A stretch of 64,000 nucleotides of DNA from an uncultured Clostridia bacterium (lineage in GTDB: Bacteria; Bacillota; Clostridia; TANB77; CAG-508). The translations under genes were made by a program, and so were the position numbers. Below are positions 57,115-64,000 of this stretch, piece after piece; the first letter of the stretch is position 1; every line of letters starts with the position of its first letter. The stretch covers positions 1 to 64,000 of the forward strand of contig CAOKHH010000006.1 of the NCBI GenBank assembly GCA_948468225.1, written 5' to 3'. The notes beneath the pieces are model-generated. The model had not been told where the DNA came from. It worked only from the letters and a program-made list of their open reading frames with translations, and did no database searches.

Positions 57115-57579
57115 CTAAACTAAAGTTATAGCTTGTGTATTAAAAATTAAGTATACTATTCCAACAAGAATTGATGCAGATATCCCAAAAACTAGCACAG
57201 GACCTGCAACAGTGAACATTTTTGCTCCAACGCCCATTACATAGCCTTCAGACTTATATTCCATTGCTGGAGATACAACTGAGTTTGCAAAACCTGTAAT
57301 TGGAACAAGGGAACCTGCACCAGCAAATTTTCCGATTTTATTAAATAAATTAAGGCCAGTTAAAAATGCACTTATAAAAATAAGTATTATTGAAACAATT
57401 GTAGAACTTAAAGTTTTATCGAGTCCTCTATATTTACAAAATTCCATTATAATTTGTCCAATAGAGCAAATTAATCCACCAACCCAAAATGCATTGAAGC
57501 AATTTTTAAGAATTGGCGAATTAGGTGATTTTTTATCAACATAATTTTGATAATCTTTTTTTGTATCTAAAGGTTTCAT
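57115..57579 (-). CDS. spoVAC: Stage V sporulation protein AC
   Basis: 154 residues with about four membrane helices and the SpoVAC motif GKFAGAGSLVPITGFANSVVSPAME. It is a mechanosensitive-like channel component of dipicolinate transport. ATG 57579 follows aaggagat. First of the spoVAC-AD-AE group. Confidence 0.93.
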   Translation of the reverse strand: MKPLDTKKDYQNYVDKKSPNSPILKNCFNAFWVGGLICSIGQIIMEFCKYRGLDKTLSSTIVSIILIFISAFLTGLNLFNKIGKFAGAGSLVPITGFANSVVSPAMEYKSEGYVMGVGAKMFTVAGPVLVFGISASILVGIVYLIFNTQAITLV

Positions 57580-57620
57580 AAACAATCTCCTTTCAAAAAA
57601 TATAAAATCATTATATATAT

Positions 57621-57744
57621 AATTTTCAAAAGAATTGGTATATTGCAAGGCAGACAAATTTAAAATTAATGAGGCGTACTAGGGTACGTTGATTTAATTT
57701 TAAATGCAGTCTAACGAAGCAAGATGCCAATTATCTTGAAAATT
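57621..57744 (-). repeat. Post-stop hairpin element, family 2, copy C
   Basis: Arms 57621-57638 and 57727-57744 pair; shared blocks tattgcaaggcagac and aacgaagcaagatgcc; inner helix AAATTTAAAATTAAT-type. It overlaps the dodecin stop codon. All three family 2 copies have the same sense relative to the upstream gene. Confidence 0.82.
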
Positions 57745-57958
57745 ATTCTTCGCGTTCCTTATCAATAGTGAATGCCAAATCAATAGTGGCTCTATATTCA
57801 ACAATTTTTTTACCATTTATAACAGCTGTTTGTTCTAAAACAGTAAGAGAAGTTAAATAATCTATACTTTTAGATGCTTCAGTAATTGTTTTTGCTATTG
57901 CATCTTTCCAAGATACCTCAGATATTCCTGTTAATCTTAAATGTTTTTCAGTAGCCAT
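57743..57958 (-). CDS. Dodecin family protein
   Basis: 71 residues: VSWKDAIAKTITEASKSIDYL and VEYRATIDLAFTID fit dodecin, a small flavin- or CoA-binding oligomer. The start ATG follows ggaggttac. It lies upstream of the spoVA group in the same direction. Confidence 0.88.
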   Translation of the reverse strand: MATEKHLRLTGISEVSWKDAIAKTITEASKSIDYLTSLTVLEQTAVINGKKIVEYRATIDLAFTIDKEREE

Positions 57959-58114
57959 AAGTAACCTCCATTCAAAAAAATATTTTGTTAATATATTTTA
58001 CAAAAATGCAAAAAATATACATAAACATTTCAAAATTATTACATTTGAATGACATTTAGGTTAAAGATATTGACTAAAAAACTGTTAGAATTATACTAAT
58101 AATGAATAATTATC

Positions 58115-58139
58115 GTAGGAGCGAGCAAAAGCTCGTCCG
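58115..58139 (+). repeat. REP palindrome, GCGAGC type
   Basis: GTAGGAGCGAGCAAAAGCTC then GTCCG, just before the pilin-like gene. Confidence 0.85.
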
Positions 58140-58158
58140 AAATAAAGGAGAGAAATTT

Positions 58159-58383
58159 ATGTTAAAACAGCAAAAAGGAATAACCTTATTAACATTAGTT
58201 TTTGCAATAATAGCAATGCTAGCATTAGCTGCAATAGCTATAGCAATGGTTTTAGATGAATTAAGTTATGATCCAAAGCCAGAGCAAGTAGAATCTAAGG
58301 AAAGTGTTGTAAGTACATATAGCCCAGAACCTGCAATAGAAACACCTATAACAGAGAGTACAAATAATAATGAAGTGCAATAG
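58159..58383 (+). CDS. Pseudopilin-like small membrane protein
   Basis: About 74 residues from ATG 58159 after aaaggagag. The N-terminus QQKGITLLTLVFAIIAMLAL resembles a type IV prepilin leader and hydrophobic helix (KG before ITLL), though the usual Glu at +5 is absent. The rest is an acidic, Pro/Ser/Thr-rich tail. No pilus genes are nearby. Function unknown. Confidence 0.65.
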   Translation: MLKQQKGITLLTLVFAIIAMLALAAIAIAMVLDELSYDPKPEQVESKESVVSTYSPEPAIETPITESTNNNEVQ

Positions 58384-58398
58384 GAGAGTGTATAGTAT

Positions 58399-59287
58399 AT
58401 GAAGATAGGCTTAGATATTGGAGGAAGCCATATTGCAATAGGAGTTGTAAATAAGAACTATGAACTAATATTGCAAAAGGAAAATGAAATAAAGATAAGT
58501 GAAACAAAAAATCCTAATGAAGTTTTATTAAATAATATAATTCAAATGATTGAAGATATTATTAAAAAAATTGGAAAAGAAAATGTAGAATTGATAGGAA
58601 TATCAGCTCCACGGAATAGTCGAAAATGGAAAGATTATTGTTGCAGAAAATTTAAAATTAAAAGATTTAGAAATAGTAAAATCATTAAAAGCAAAATTTA
58701 ATACAGATATAATATTAAGAAATGATGCTAAATGTGCTGCAATAGCAGAAAAAGAAATAGGAAGCATTAAAAGTTTTGATAATGCGGTGTTTTTAACATT
58801 AGGAACGGGAATTGGTGGAGCAGTATATTTAAATGGAAAAATGGTATTGCCGAAAATGGAAATAGGTCATATGACAATAAACATAAATGGAGAAAAATGT
58901 ACTTGTGGAAGAAATGGCTGTTTTGAAACATTAGCTTCAATGAGAAAACTAAAAAATGATATAAAAGAAAAATTAAAATTAGATTCAGAAATTACTGGAA
59001 AAGAAATAAGAGAAGTATTAGAAGATGAAAATACATATAATAAGGTTGAGAGTGTACTAGACACATATGTACGAAATTTATCTGAAGGATTAAAAAATAT
59101 CATCAATATTTTTCATCCAGAAATAATATCAATTGGAGGAAGTTTTGTACATTACAAAGATATTTTATTAGATAAGTTGATAGAAGAAATAAATAGTGAA
59201 GATAGCTCATTTATTAAGCAAAATATTCCAAACATAACTGTTGCAACATTAAAAAATGAAGCAGGAATTATTGGTGCTACAATATAA
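58399..59287 (+). CDS. ROK-family glucokinase-like sugar kinase, one +1 recoding site
   Basis: Skipping C58612 gives 295 residues. N-terminal phosphate motif DIGGSHIAIGVV, then across the shift GISAP-GIVENGKIIVAENLKLKD, LRNDAKCAAIAE, LGTGIGGAVYLNGK and the ROK zinc motif CTCGRNGCFE. ROK members here phosphorylate glucose or related sugars; a few are repressors, but no HTH is present. The start ATG is 15 bases after the pilin-like gene's stop. Confidence 0.9.
58612..58614 (+). other. CGG +1 recoding site
   Basis: In-frame cca|CGG|a; skipping C58612 gives cca gga ata, restoring APGIVENGK. Confidence 0.92.
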
Positions 59288-59295
59288 AATGGTAT

Positions 59296-59317
59296 GGGGT
59301 GCATGATTGCACCCCTT
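59296..59317 (+). terminator. Terminator-like hairpin after glucokinase gene
   Basis: GGGGTGCATGATTGCACCCC stem; T-run weak. Confidence 0.65.
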
Positions 59318-59353
59318 AATAAAATATGTTGCGTTTTGGCTTTTTGATAAACA

Positions 59354-59729
59354 TTGACAAATTCGATAATTCATAATATAATATCTACATTAGTTACCTA
59401 AAAAGGTAAAGAAGAGATTTATGTATAAAAAATAAGTGATTCGGAAAAAATATTTTATATACTAAAAATATTGTGGTGTGTTATTTTTTAGTATATATCA
59501 GATTTTACATATAAGCATTAAAAATGTAGTTTTTAAGTGTTCGGAAAGTATATTAAAATATATAAAGGAGTATATTGCACATTGATAATATATGATAGCA
59601 TTATGTTCTATTGCTTTCTGTATAATCTGTAAAATAAGTATAAATTAAGAATCATTAGTTTAATGAAGGGTTAAACTAATTTTTTTAGTGTAACATAAAT
59701 AAGAAAAAACTGAAAGGAATTGATAAACG
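59354..59729 (+). promoter_or_regulatory. rnj promoter and long leader with attenuator
   Basis: TTGACA (59354), 17-base spacer and TATAAT (59377) form a consensus promoter. The leader of about 340 bases has a hairpin around 59458-59498 (TATACTAAAAATA/TATTTTTTAGTATA). Two copies of a TCGGAAA motif (59440s and 59540s) are present. An intrinsic terminator ATTAGTTTAA/TTAAACTAAT with T-run lies at 59654-59687, ahead of the ribosome binding site. This implies regulated premature termination; no T-box or known riboswitch was recognised. Confidence 0.7.
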
Positions 59730-61511
59730 ATGGAAGAAAAAGTAGATACAAAAGAACAGGCTAAAAAGCCATATAAAAATAATTATAGGAGAACGCAAAA
59801 TAGAACAAATATAAAAAAAGAAAAAAAACAAGAAAATAAAGAGCAAGTTAAATTTAAAACAAGTAATTTAAAAATTATCCCTTTAGGTGGTTTACTAGAA
59901 ATAGGAAAGAATATGACTGTATTCGAGTATGAAAATGACATAATTATAGTTGATTGTGGTTTAGCTTTCCCAGAAGATGATATGCTAGGAATTGATTTAG
60001 TAATACCAGATATAACATATTTAGAAAAGAATAAAGATAAAATAAGAGGATTATTTATTACACACGGACACGAAGATCACATAGGTGCAATACCATATTT
60101 TTTAAAACAAATAGATGTACCAATATATGCAACACCACTTACAGTAGGATTAATTGAAAACAAGTTAGAAGAACATAAATTACTTAGAAAAACAAAGTTA
60201 AAAACAGTAAAGCAAGGTCAAACAATAAATGCAGGTTCAATGAAAATTGAATTTATAAGAAGTTGCCATAGTATACCAGATTCAGTTATGTTTGCAATTC
60301 ATACACCTATTGGAACAGTTATACATTCAGGAGATTTTAAAATAGATTATACACCAATAGATGATGAGAGAATGGACTTAGGAAGACTTGCAGAGCTTGG
60401 AAATAAAGGAGTTTTGGCATTGCTTGCAGATAGCACAAATGCAGAAAGAAAAGGATATACAATGTCTGAAAGGACTGTTGGGCAAGTTTTTGAAAAGCTT
60501 TTTATAAATTGCACAAAAAGAATAGTTGTAGCAACATTCGCATCAAATGTTCATAGAGTACAACAAATAGTAAATTCAGCAATAGAAAATAATAGAAAAA
60601 TAGCTATATGTGGTAGAAGCATGATAAATATGATTGAAACTGCAAAGAAATTGGGTTATATACAGGCTCCTGATGAATTATTTATAGATATAGATATGAT
60701 AAAGTCATACCCAGATGAGAGGTTAGTTATTATAACAACAGGTAGTCAAGGAGAGCCAATGTCTGCATTAACTAGAATGGCAACAGGAGATCATAAAAAA
60801 GTTGAAATAACTCCTAATGATTTAGTTATAATTTCTGCTACTCCAATTCCAGGAAACGAAAAGTTTGTTTCAAAAGTAATAGATGATTTAATGCAAATAG
60901 GTGCAGAAGTTGTATACAGTTCTTTAGCAGATGTACACGTTTCAGGACACGCATGTCAAGAAGAACAAAAATTATTGTTATCATTAGTTAAACCAAAATA
61001 TTTTATACCAGTTCATGGAGAATATAGACAACTGATGGCACATGCAGAAACTGCAAAGTCAGTTGGGGTAGAGGCTAAAGATATATTTATGCTTACAAAC
61101 GGCAGAATATTAGAATTAGGAAAAACATCAGCAAAACTTACAGGAACAGTTCCGTTTGGAAAGATAATGGTAGATGGATTAGGTGTAGGAGATGTTGGAA
61201 ATATTGTATTAAGAGATAGACAACATTTATCTCAAGATGGATTGATAATAATAGTTTTAACAATGGATCAGGCAGGAGAAGTTATTGCAGGACCAGATGT
61301 TATTTCTAGAGGTTTTGTATATGTTAGAGAATCTGAAAACCTAATGGATGATGTGAAAAAGGTTGTTAGAGATGAAATAAGAAAATGTGGAGAAAAACAT
61401 ATAAAAGATTGGGCAACAATAAAATCTGCTTTAAAAGATAATTTAAGAGATTATGTATTTCAAAAAACAAAACGTAATCCGATGATTCTGCCAATTATAA
61501 TGGAAATTTAG
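59730..61511 (+). CDS. rnj: Ribonuclease J
   Basis: 593 residues; 5' exo- and endoribonuclease of mRNA decay and rRNA maturation. After a basic N-terminal extension (to about residue 45), metallo-beta-lactamase motif HGHEDHIGAIP, beta-CASP region (STNAERKGYTMSE; SSLADVHVSGHA) and C-terminal domain are present. The start ATG follows gaaaggaatt. Long attenuated leader upstream; gltX operon downstream. Confidence 0.95.
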   Translation: MEEKVDTKEQAKKPYKNNYRRTQNRTNIKKEKKQENKEQVKFKTSNLKIIPLGGLLEIGKNMTVFEYENDIIIVDCGLAFPEDDMLGIDLVIPDITYLEKNKDKIRGLFITHGHEDHIGAIPYFLKQIDVPIYATPLTVGLIENKLEEHKLLRKTKLKTVKQGQTINAGSMKIEFIRSCHSIPDSVMFAIHTPIGTVIHSGDFKIDYTPIDDERMDLGRLAELGNKGVLALLADSTNAERKGYTMSERTVGQVFEKLFINCTKRIVVATFASNVHRVQQIVNSAIENNRKIAICGRSMINMIETAKKLGYIQAPDELFIDIDMIKSYPDERLVIITTGSQGEPMSALTRMATGDHKKVEITPNDLVIISATPIPGNEKFVSKVIDDLMQIGAEVVYSSLADVHVSGHACQEEQKLLLSLVKPKYFIPVHGEYRQLMAHAETAKSVGVEAKDIFMLTNGRILELGKTSAKLTGTVPFGKIMVDGLGVGDVGNIVLRDRQHLSQDGLIIIVLTMDQAGEVIAGPDVISRGFVYVRESENLMDDVKKVVRDEIRKCGEKHIKDWATIKSALKDNLRDYVFQKTKRNPMILPIIMEI

Positions 61512-61521
61512 GGGAAAAATA

Positions 61522-62145
61522 GTGGATGATATAGATAAAATAATAGGAAAAATAAAAGCAATAAAAGAAGATATTGATCAAGGAAAATCATACAAATATT
61601 TAGGAGAAACTTACGGGGTTGAAATAAGGGAAGCTTCGGACTTTAAATATTTAACTTTAGATGATATGAAAACAATGAGAGAAAGTATAGAGTATATAAT
61701 ATCTGAAAGAAATAATGGAGAGCGAACTAGAAAAATTTCGGCACATTTAGGATTTGGTAATTGGGTTGCATCATATATTTTGAAAGAATTGGGATATGAG
61801 TTAACTACTAAACGCAATAGGCGAACAGATAACCCAATAATGGAATTAGAAAATATTTGGAGAGCTTATAAAAGTGAAGAAAGCATAAGCAATATTGCTG
61901 CAGTATTCGGATATTCATCCGAAGATATTAAAGTTATTATAGATGGATTTGAAAAAAGAATAGAAAAAAGAAGAAGAAGTTATGAACATAAAGGAAAGAT
62001 TGACTTTGGAAAAGAAAGAGAAAAATTAAAAAATAACTTACATGTGAGTGATGACGTATTGGATTATATACTATTGGGTACACCAATTAATACTGAAAAA
62101 TTAAACTTAAAGAATAAAGTTAGTGTAGGAGAGGATGAAAGATAA
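61522..62145 (+). CDS. Hypothetical helical protein with HTH-like repeats
   Basis: 207 residues from GTG 61522 after aggggaaa. Two segments look like helix-turn-helix units (RTRKISAHLGFGNWVASYILKE; SISNIAAVFGYSSEDIKVII). The C-terminus is basic and helical. No family was recognised. It lies between rnj and gltX and overlaps gltX by one base, so it is co-translated. A nucleic-acid role is plausible. Confidence 0.72.
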   Translation: MDDIDKIIGKIKAIKEDIDQGKSYKYLGETYGVEIREASDFKYLTLDDMKTMRESIEYIISERNNGERTRKISAHLGFGNWVASYILKELGYELTTKRNRRTDNPIMELENIWRAYKSEESISNIAAVFGYSSEDIKVIIDGFEKRIEKRRRSYEHKGKIDFGKEREKLKNNLHVSDDVLDYILLGTPINTEKLNLKNKVSVGEDER

Positions 62146-63791
62146 TGAGTTATAAAGAGTTAGCAGACTTAATATTTCCAAATGCAAAGGAAATATCTTA
62201 CTATGAAGAAAAGTATCCAGAAAGAAATTTAGAGGAAGGTGCAAAGGTTACAAGATTTGCTCCTAGCCCAACAGGATTTGTACATATTGGTGGATTATAT
62301 GGTAGTGCAATAGATAAGAAAATTGCAAAACAAACAAATGGTGTATTTATATTAAGAATAGAAGATACAGACCAAAAAAGAGAAATCGAAAATGGTGTTG
62401 AACAAATTGTAAGTAGCCTAAATGATTTTGGTATTATACCAGATGAAGGTATGACTGGTGAAAATACTGAAATTGGAGACTATGGACCATACAAGCAAAG
62501 TGAAAGAAAAGAAATTTATGAAGCTTATGCTAAATCTTTAATAGAGAAAGGACTTGCATATCCTTGTTTTTGCACACCTGAGGAATTAGATGAAATAAGA
62601 AAAAAACAAGAAGCTGCAAAAATCAGACCAGGATATTATGGAGTATGGGCAAAATATAGAAATCTTCCAGTAGGCGAGGCAATAGAGAAAATAAAAAGTG
62701 GAGAAAAGTATATTATAAGATTTAAATCACAAGGAAGAGAAGATAGAAGAATAAAACATCATGATGTAATAAAAGGAAACATAGATTTCCCAGAAAATGA
62801 CCAAGACATAGTTATAATAAAGGCAGATGGACTTCCAACATATCATTTTGCACATGCAATAGATGATCATTTAATGAGAGTAAATCTTGTAGTAAGAGGA
62901 GATGAATGGGTTTCATCATTACCACTACATTTAGAATTATTTAAGACATTAGGATTTAGACCTCCAAAGTATGCACATACTGCAACAATTATGAAAGATG
63001 ATAATGGATCAAAAAGGAAAATAAGTAAAAGAAAAGATCCAGAAGCGGCAGTTAGTTTCTATCATGAACAAGGAATTCCAACAGATGCGGTTATGGAATA
63101 TTTATTAAATATAGCAAATTCAAATTTTGAGGATTGGAGAAGACAAAACCCTGATAAATCTATTGATGAATTTGAACTTAGCCTAAATAAAATGGGAGTA
63201 AGTGGTGCTGTTTTTGATATGGTAAAATTATTAGATATATCAAAAACAATAATAAGCAAAAACACAGCAGAAGAAATTTATAATAAAACACTAGAATGGG
63301 CAAGTAGATATGATGAAGATTTAAAACAATTATTAGATAAAGATAAAGAATATGCAACAAAAATATTAAACATAGAAAGAGGAAATGTAAAGCCTAGAAA
63401 AGATATAGCAAAATGGTCAGATGTAAAAAATACAATGGAATACATGTATGAAGATAGGTTTTTTGATAATGTAAATTATGAATATCAAAAAATAAATGAT
63501 AAGCAAGAAATAAGCAAAATTTTACAAAGCTACTTGGAAAAATATTTTAACATATCAGATGATAAACAAACTTGGTTTGATAAAATGAAAGATTTGGCAG
63601 AAGAGTATGGCTATGCAAGAGAAGTAAAAGAATTTAAAAAAGAGCCAGAGAAATATAAAGGACATGTTGGAGATATAAGTATGGTAATAAGAGTTGCAAT
63701 TACTGGCAGACAAAACACACCAGATTTATATGAAATAATGCAAGTATTGGGAAAAGAACAAGTTGAAAAGAGAATAAAAAATTGTTTTTGA
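62145..63791 (+). CDS. gltX: Glutamyl-tRNA synthetase
   Basis: 548 residues. The HIGH motif is PSPTGFVHIGGLYG and KMSKS-like is KRKISKRKDP. GVWAKYRNLP and VVRGDEWVSSLPLHL are typical of the longer Clostridia GluRS. The anticodon-binding C-terminus ends ITGRQNTPDLYEIMQVLG. Charges tRNA-Glu. The start ATG overlaps the previous stop (TAATG). Confidence 0.95.
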   Translation: MSYKELADLIFPNAKEISYYEEKYPERNLEEGAKVTRFAPSPTGFVHIGGLYGSAIDKKIAKQTNGVFILRIEDTDQKREIENGVEQIVSSLNDFGIIPDEGMTGENTEIGDYGPYKQSERKEIYEAYAKSLIEKGLAYPCFCTPEELDEIRKKQEAAKIRPGYYGVWAKYRNLPVGEAIEKIKSGEKYIIRFKSQGREDRRIKHHDVIKGNIDFPENDQDIVIIKADGLPTYHFAHAIDDHLMRVNLVVRGDEWVSSLPLHLELFKTLGFRPPKYAHTATIMKDDNGSKRKISKRKDPEAAVSFYHEQGIPTDAVMEYLLNIANSNFEDWRRQNPDKSIDEFELSLNKMGVSGAVFDMVKLLDISKTIISKNTAEEIYNKTLEWASRYDEDLKQLLDKDKEYATKILNIERGNVKPRKDIAKWSDVKNTMEYMYEDRFFDNVNYEYQKINDKQEISKILQSYLEKYFNISDDKQTWFDKMKDLAEEYGYAREVKEFKKEPEKYKGHVGDISMVIRVAITGRQNTPDLYEIMQVLGKEQVEKRIKNCF

Positions 63792-63796
63792 ATTTT

Positions 63797-63822
63797 GTAG
63801 GGGCAGGCCCTGTGTCTGCCCG
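63797..63822 (+). repeat. REP palindrome, GGCAGGC type
   Basis: GTAGGGGCAGGCCCTGTGTC then TGCCCG, between gltX and the DUF951 gene. Confidence 0.85.
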
Positions 63823-63852
63823 TTTTTTTAAATATAAAACAGGAGGACAAAA

Positions 63853-64000
63853 ATGGACTACAATATAGGAGATATTGTAAAATTAAAAAAGCAACATCCA
63901 TGTGGAAGCAAACTATGGGAATTAACTCGTGTGGGTGTAGACTTTAAACTAAAATGCTGTGGGTGTGGACATATAGTGACTGTAGAGCGCCCTAAGGCAT
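63853..64000 (+). CDS. DUF951 family protein, cut by window end
   Basis: The first 49 residues are seen: YNIGDIVKLKKQHPCGSKLW, VGVDFKLKCCGCGHIV and VERPKA match the small DUF951 family of Firmicutes, of unknown function, with Cys pairs that may bind metal. The start ATG follows aggagg. Confidence 0.9.
   Translation, partial: MDYNIGDIVKLKKQHPCGSKLWELTRVGVDFKLKCCGCGHIVTVERPKA

Noticed and set aside
46877-57744. Integron attC sites
   Set aside because: Post-stop position and covarying arms are similar, but no GTTRRRY/RYYYAAC core boxes are clear and the upstream genes are core genes, not cassettes.
615-58614. Sequencing or assembly error inserting C before GG
   Set aside because: All 15 events fall on a codon boundary before Gly; none occurs in Trp, Arg or other GG contexts. 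Not absolutely excluded without reads.
615-58614. Simple reassignment of CGG to another amino acid
   Set aside because: The downstream frame is always +1, so a triplet reassignment alone cannot give the proteins.
59389-59729. T-box or known riboswitch before rnj
   Set aside because: No T-box GGTGGNACCGCG or recognised aptamer is present; only a terminator and unassigned hairpins.
174-63822. CRISPR array
   Set aside because: The palindromic repeats are dispersed singly and not regularly spaced, and no cas genes are present.

Overview
The window is AT-rich and gene-dense, with aggag-type ribosome binding sites and a sporulation gene set (a YyaC-type spore protease, SpoIVFA/SpoIVFB, SpoVAC/AD/AE). 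It also carries anaerobic pyruvate formate-lyase and Firmicutes-specific housekeeping genes (rnj, rbgA, sepF, divIVA, mrnC, nrnA, ylxR). This points to a spore-forming, low-GC, probably uncultured Clostridia. TAA, TAG and TGA are all used as stops. No rRNA, tRNA or CRISPR array was recognised.

The outstanding observation concerns the codon CGG. In native-looking genes CGG never reads as an ordinary in-frame codon. It occurs in frame 15 times, in 13 genes, and each time the reading frame shifts by exactly +1 there: the C is skipped and the following GGN supplies a glycine that is conserved in the family wherever I recognise the family (for example Obg GDGGNG, RbgA WYPGHM and GIPNVGKS, M23 TGNATGPHLHFE, MutL EAGYIEDA). 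The genes affected include obgE, rbfA, rbgA (twice), mutL, pyrD, the Sua5 gene, spoVAD, spoVAE and a glucokinase. I found no frameshift at any other sequence. CGG spanning codon boundaries (NNC GGN, NCG GNN) is common and harmless, so this follows the reading frame and does not look like a sequencing artefact. I infer a genome-wide programmed +1 recoding of CGG, or CGGN quadruplet decoding as Gly. Only two genes use CGG as plain Arg (37945-38952 and 41194-41508); both are visibly GC-richer and look imported.

Layout. 1-5.9 kb: GLUG-repeat surface protein, small genes, yyaC, SpoIVFA/SpoIVFB. 6-12.4 kb: carboxypeptidase-regulatory-like protein, HTH regulator, mutL-miaA, HlyD-like protein, sepF, divIVA. 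12.5-17.5 kb: trpS, obgE, maf, lexA and an IS200-like RAYT transposase. 17.6-20.7 kb (minus): pflA and pflB. 21-23.7 kb: HD hydrolase, membrane protein, mscL. 23.9-29.5 kb: pyrimidine genes pyrC-pyrF-pyrK-pyrD (minus), divergent from pyrE (plus). 29.5-41.5 kb: PP2C-like protein, Sua5, glycosyltransferase and pyruvyl transferase, ABC exporter, patatin, unknowns. 41.7-48.4 kb: rimP-nusA-ylxR-L7Ae-infB-rbfA-nrnA. 48.4-52.9 kb: SDR, queuosine-precursor transporter, KilA-N protein, rbgA, mrnC. 53-58 kb: infC-rpmI-rplT, then spoVAC-AD-AE and a dodecin (minus). 58-64 kb: pilin-like protein, glucokinase, rnj, gltX, DUF951.

Two further layers run across this. First, about 30 REP-type palindromes begin with GTAG; several are embedded in reading frames and they cluster around and inside the RAYT gene. 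Second, four families of large hairpin elements (about 125-170 bp) sit directly after stop codons; their outer arms differ between copies yet remain complementary, and copies share one orientation relative to the upstream gene.
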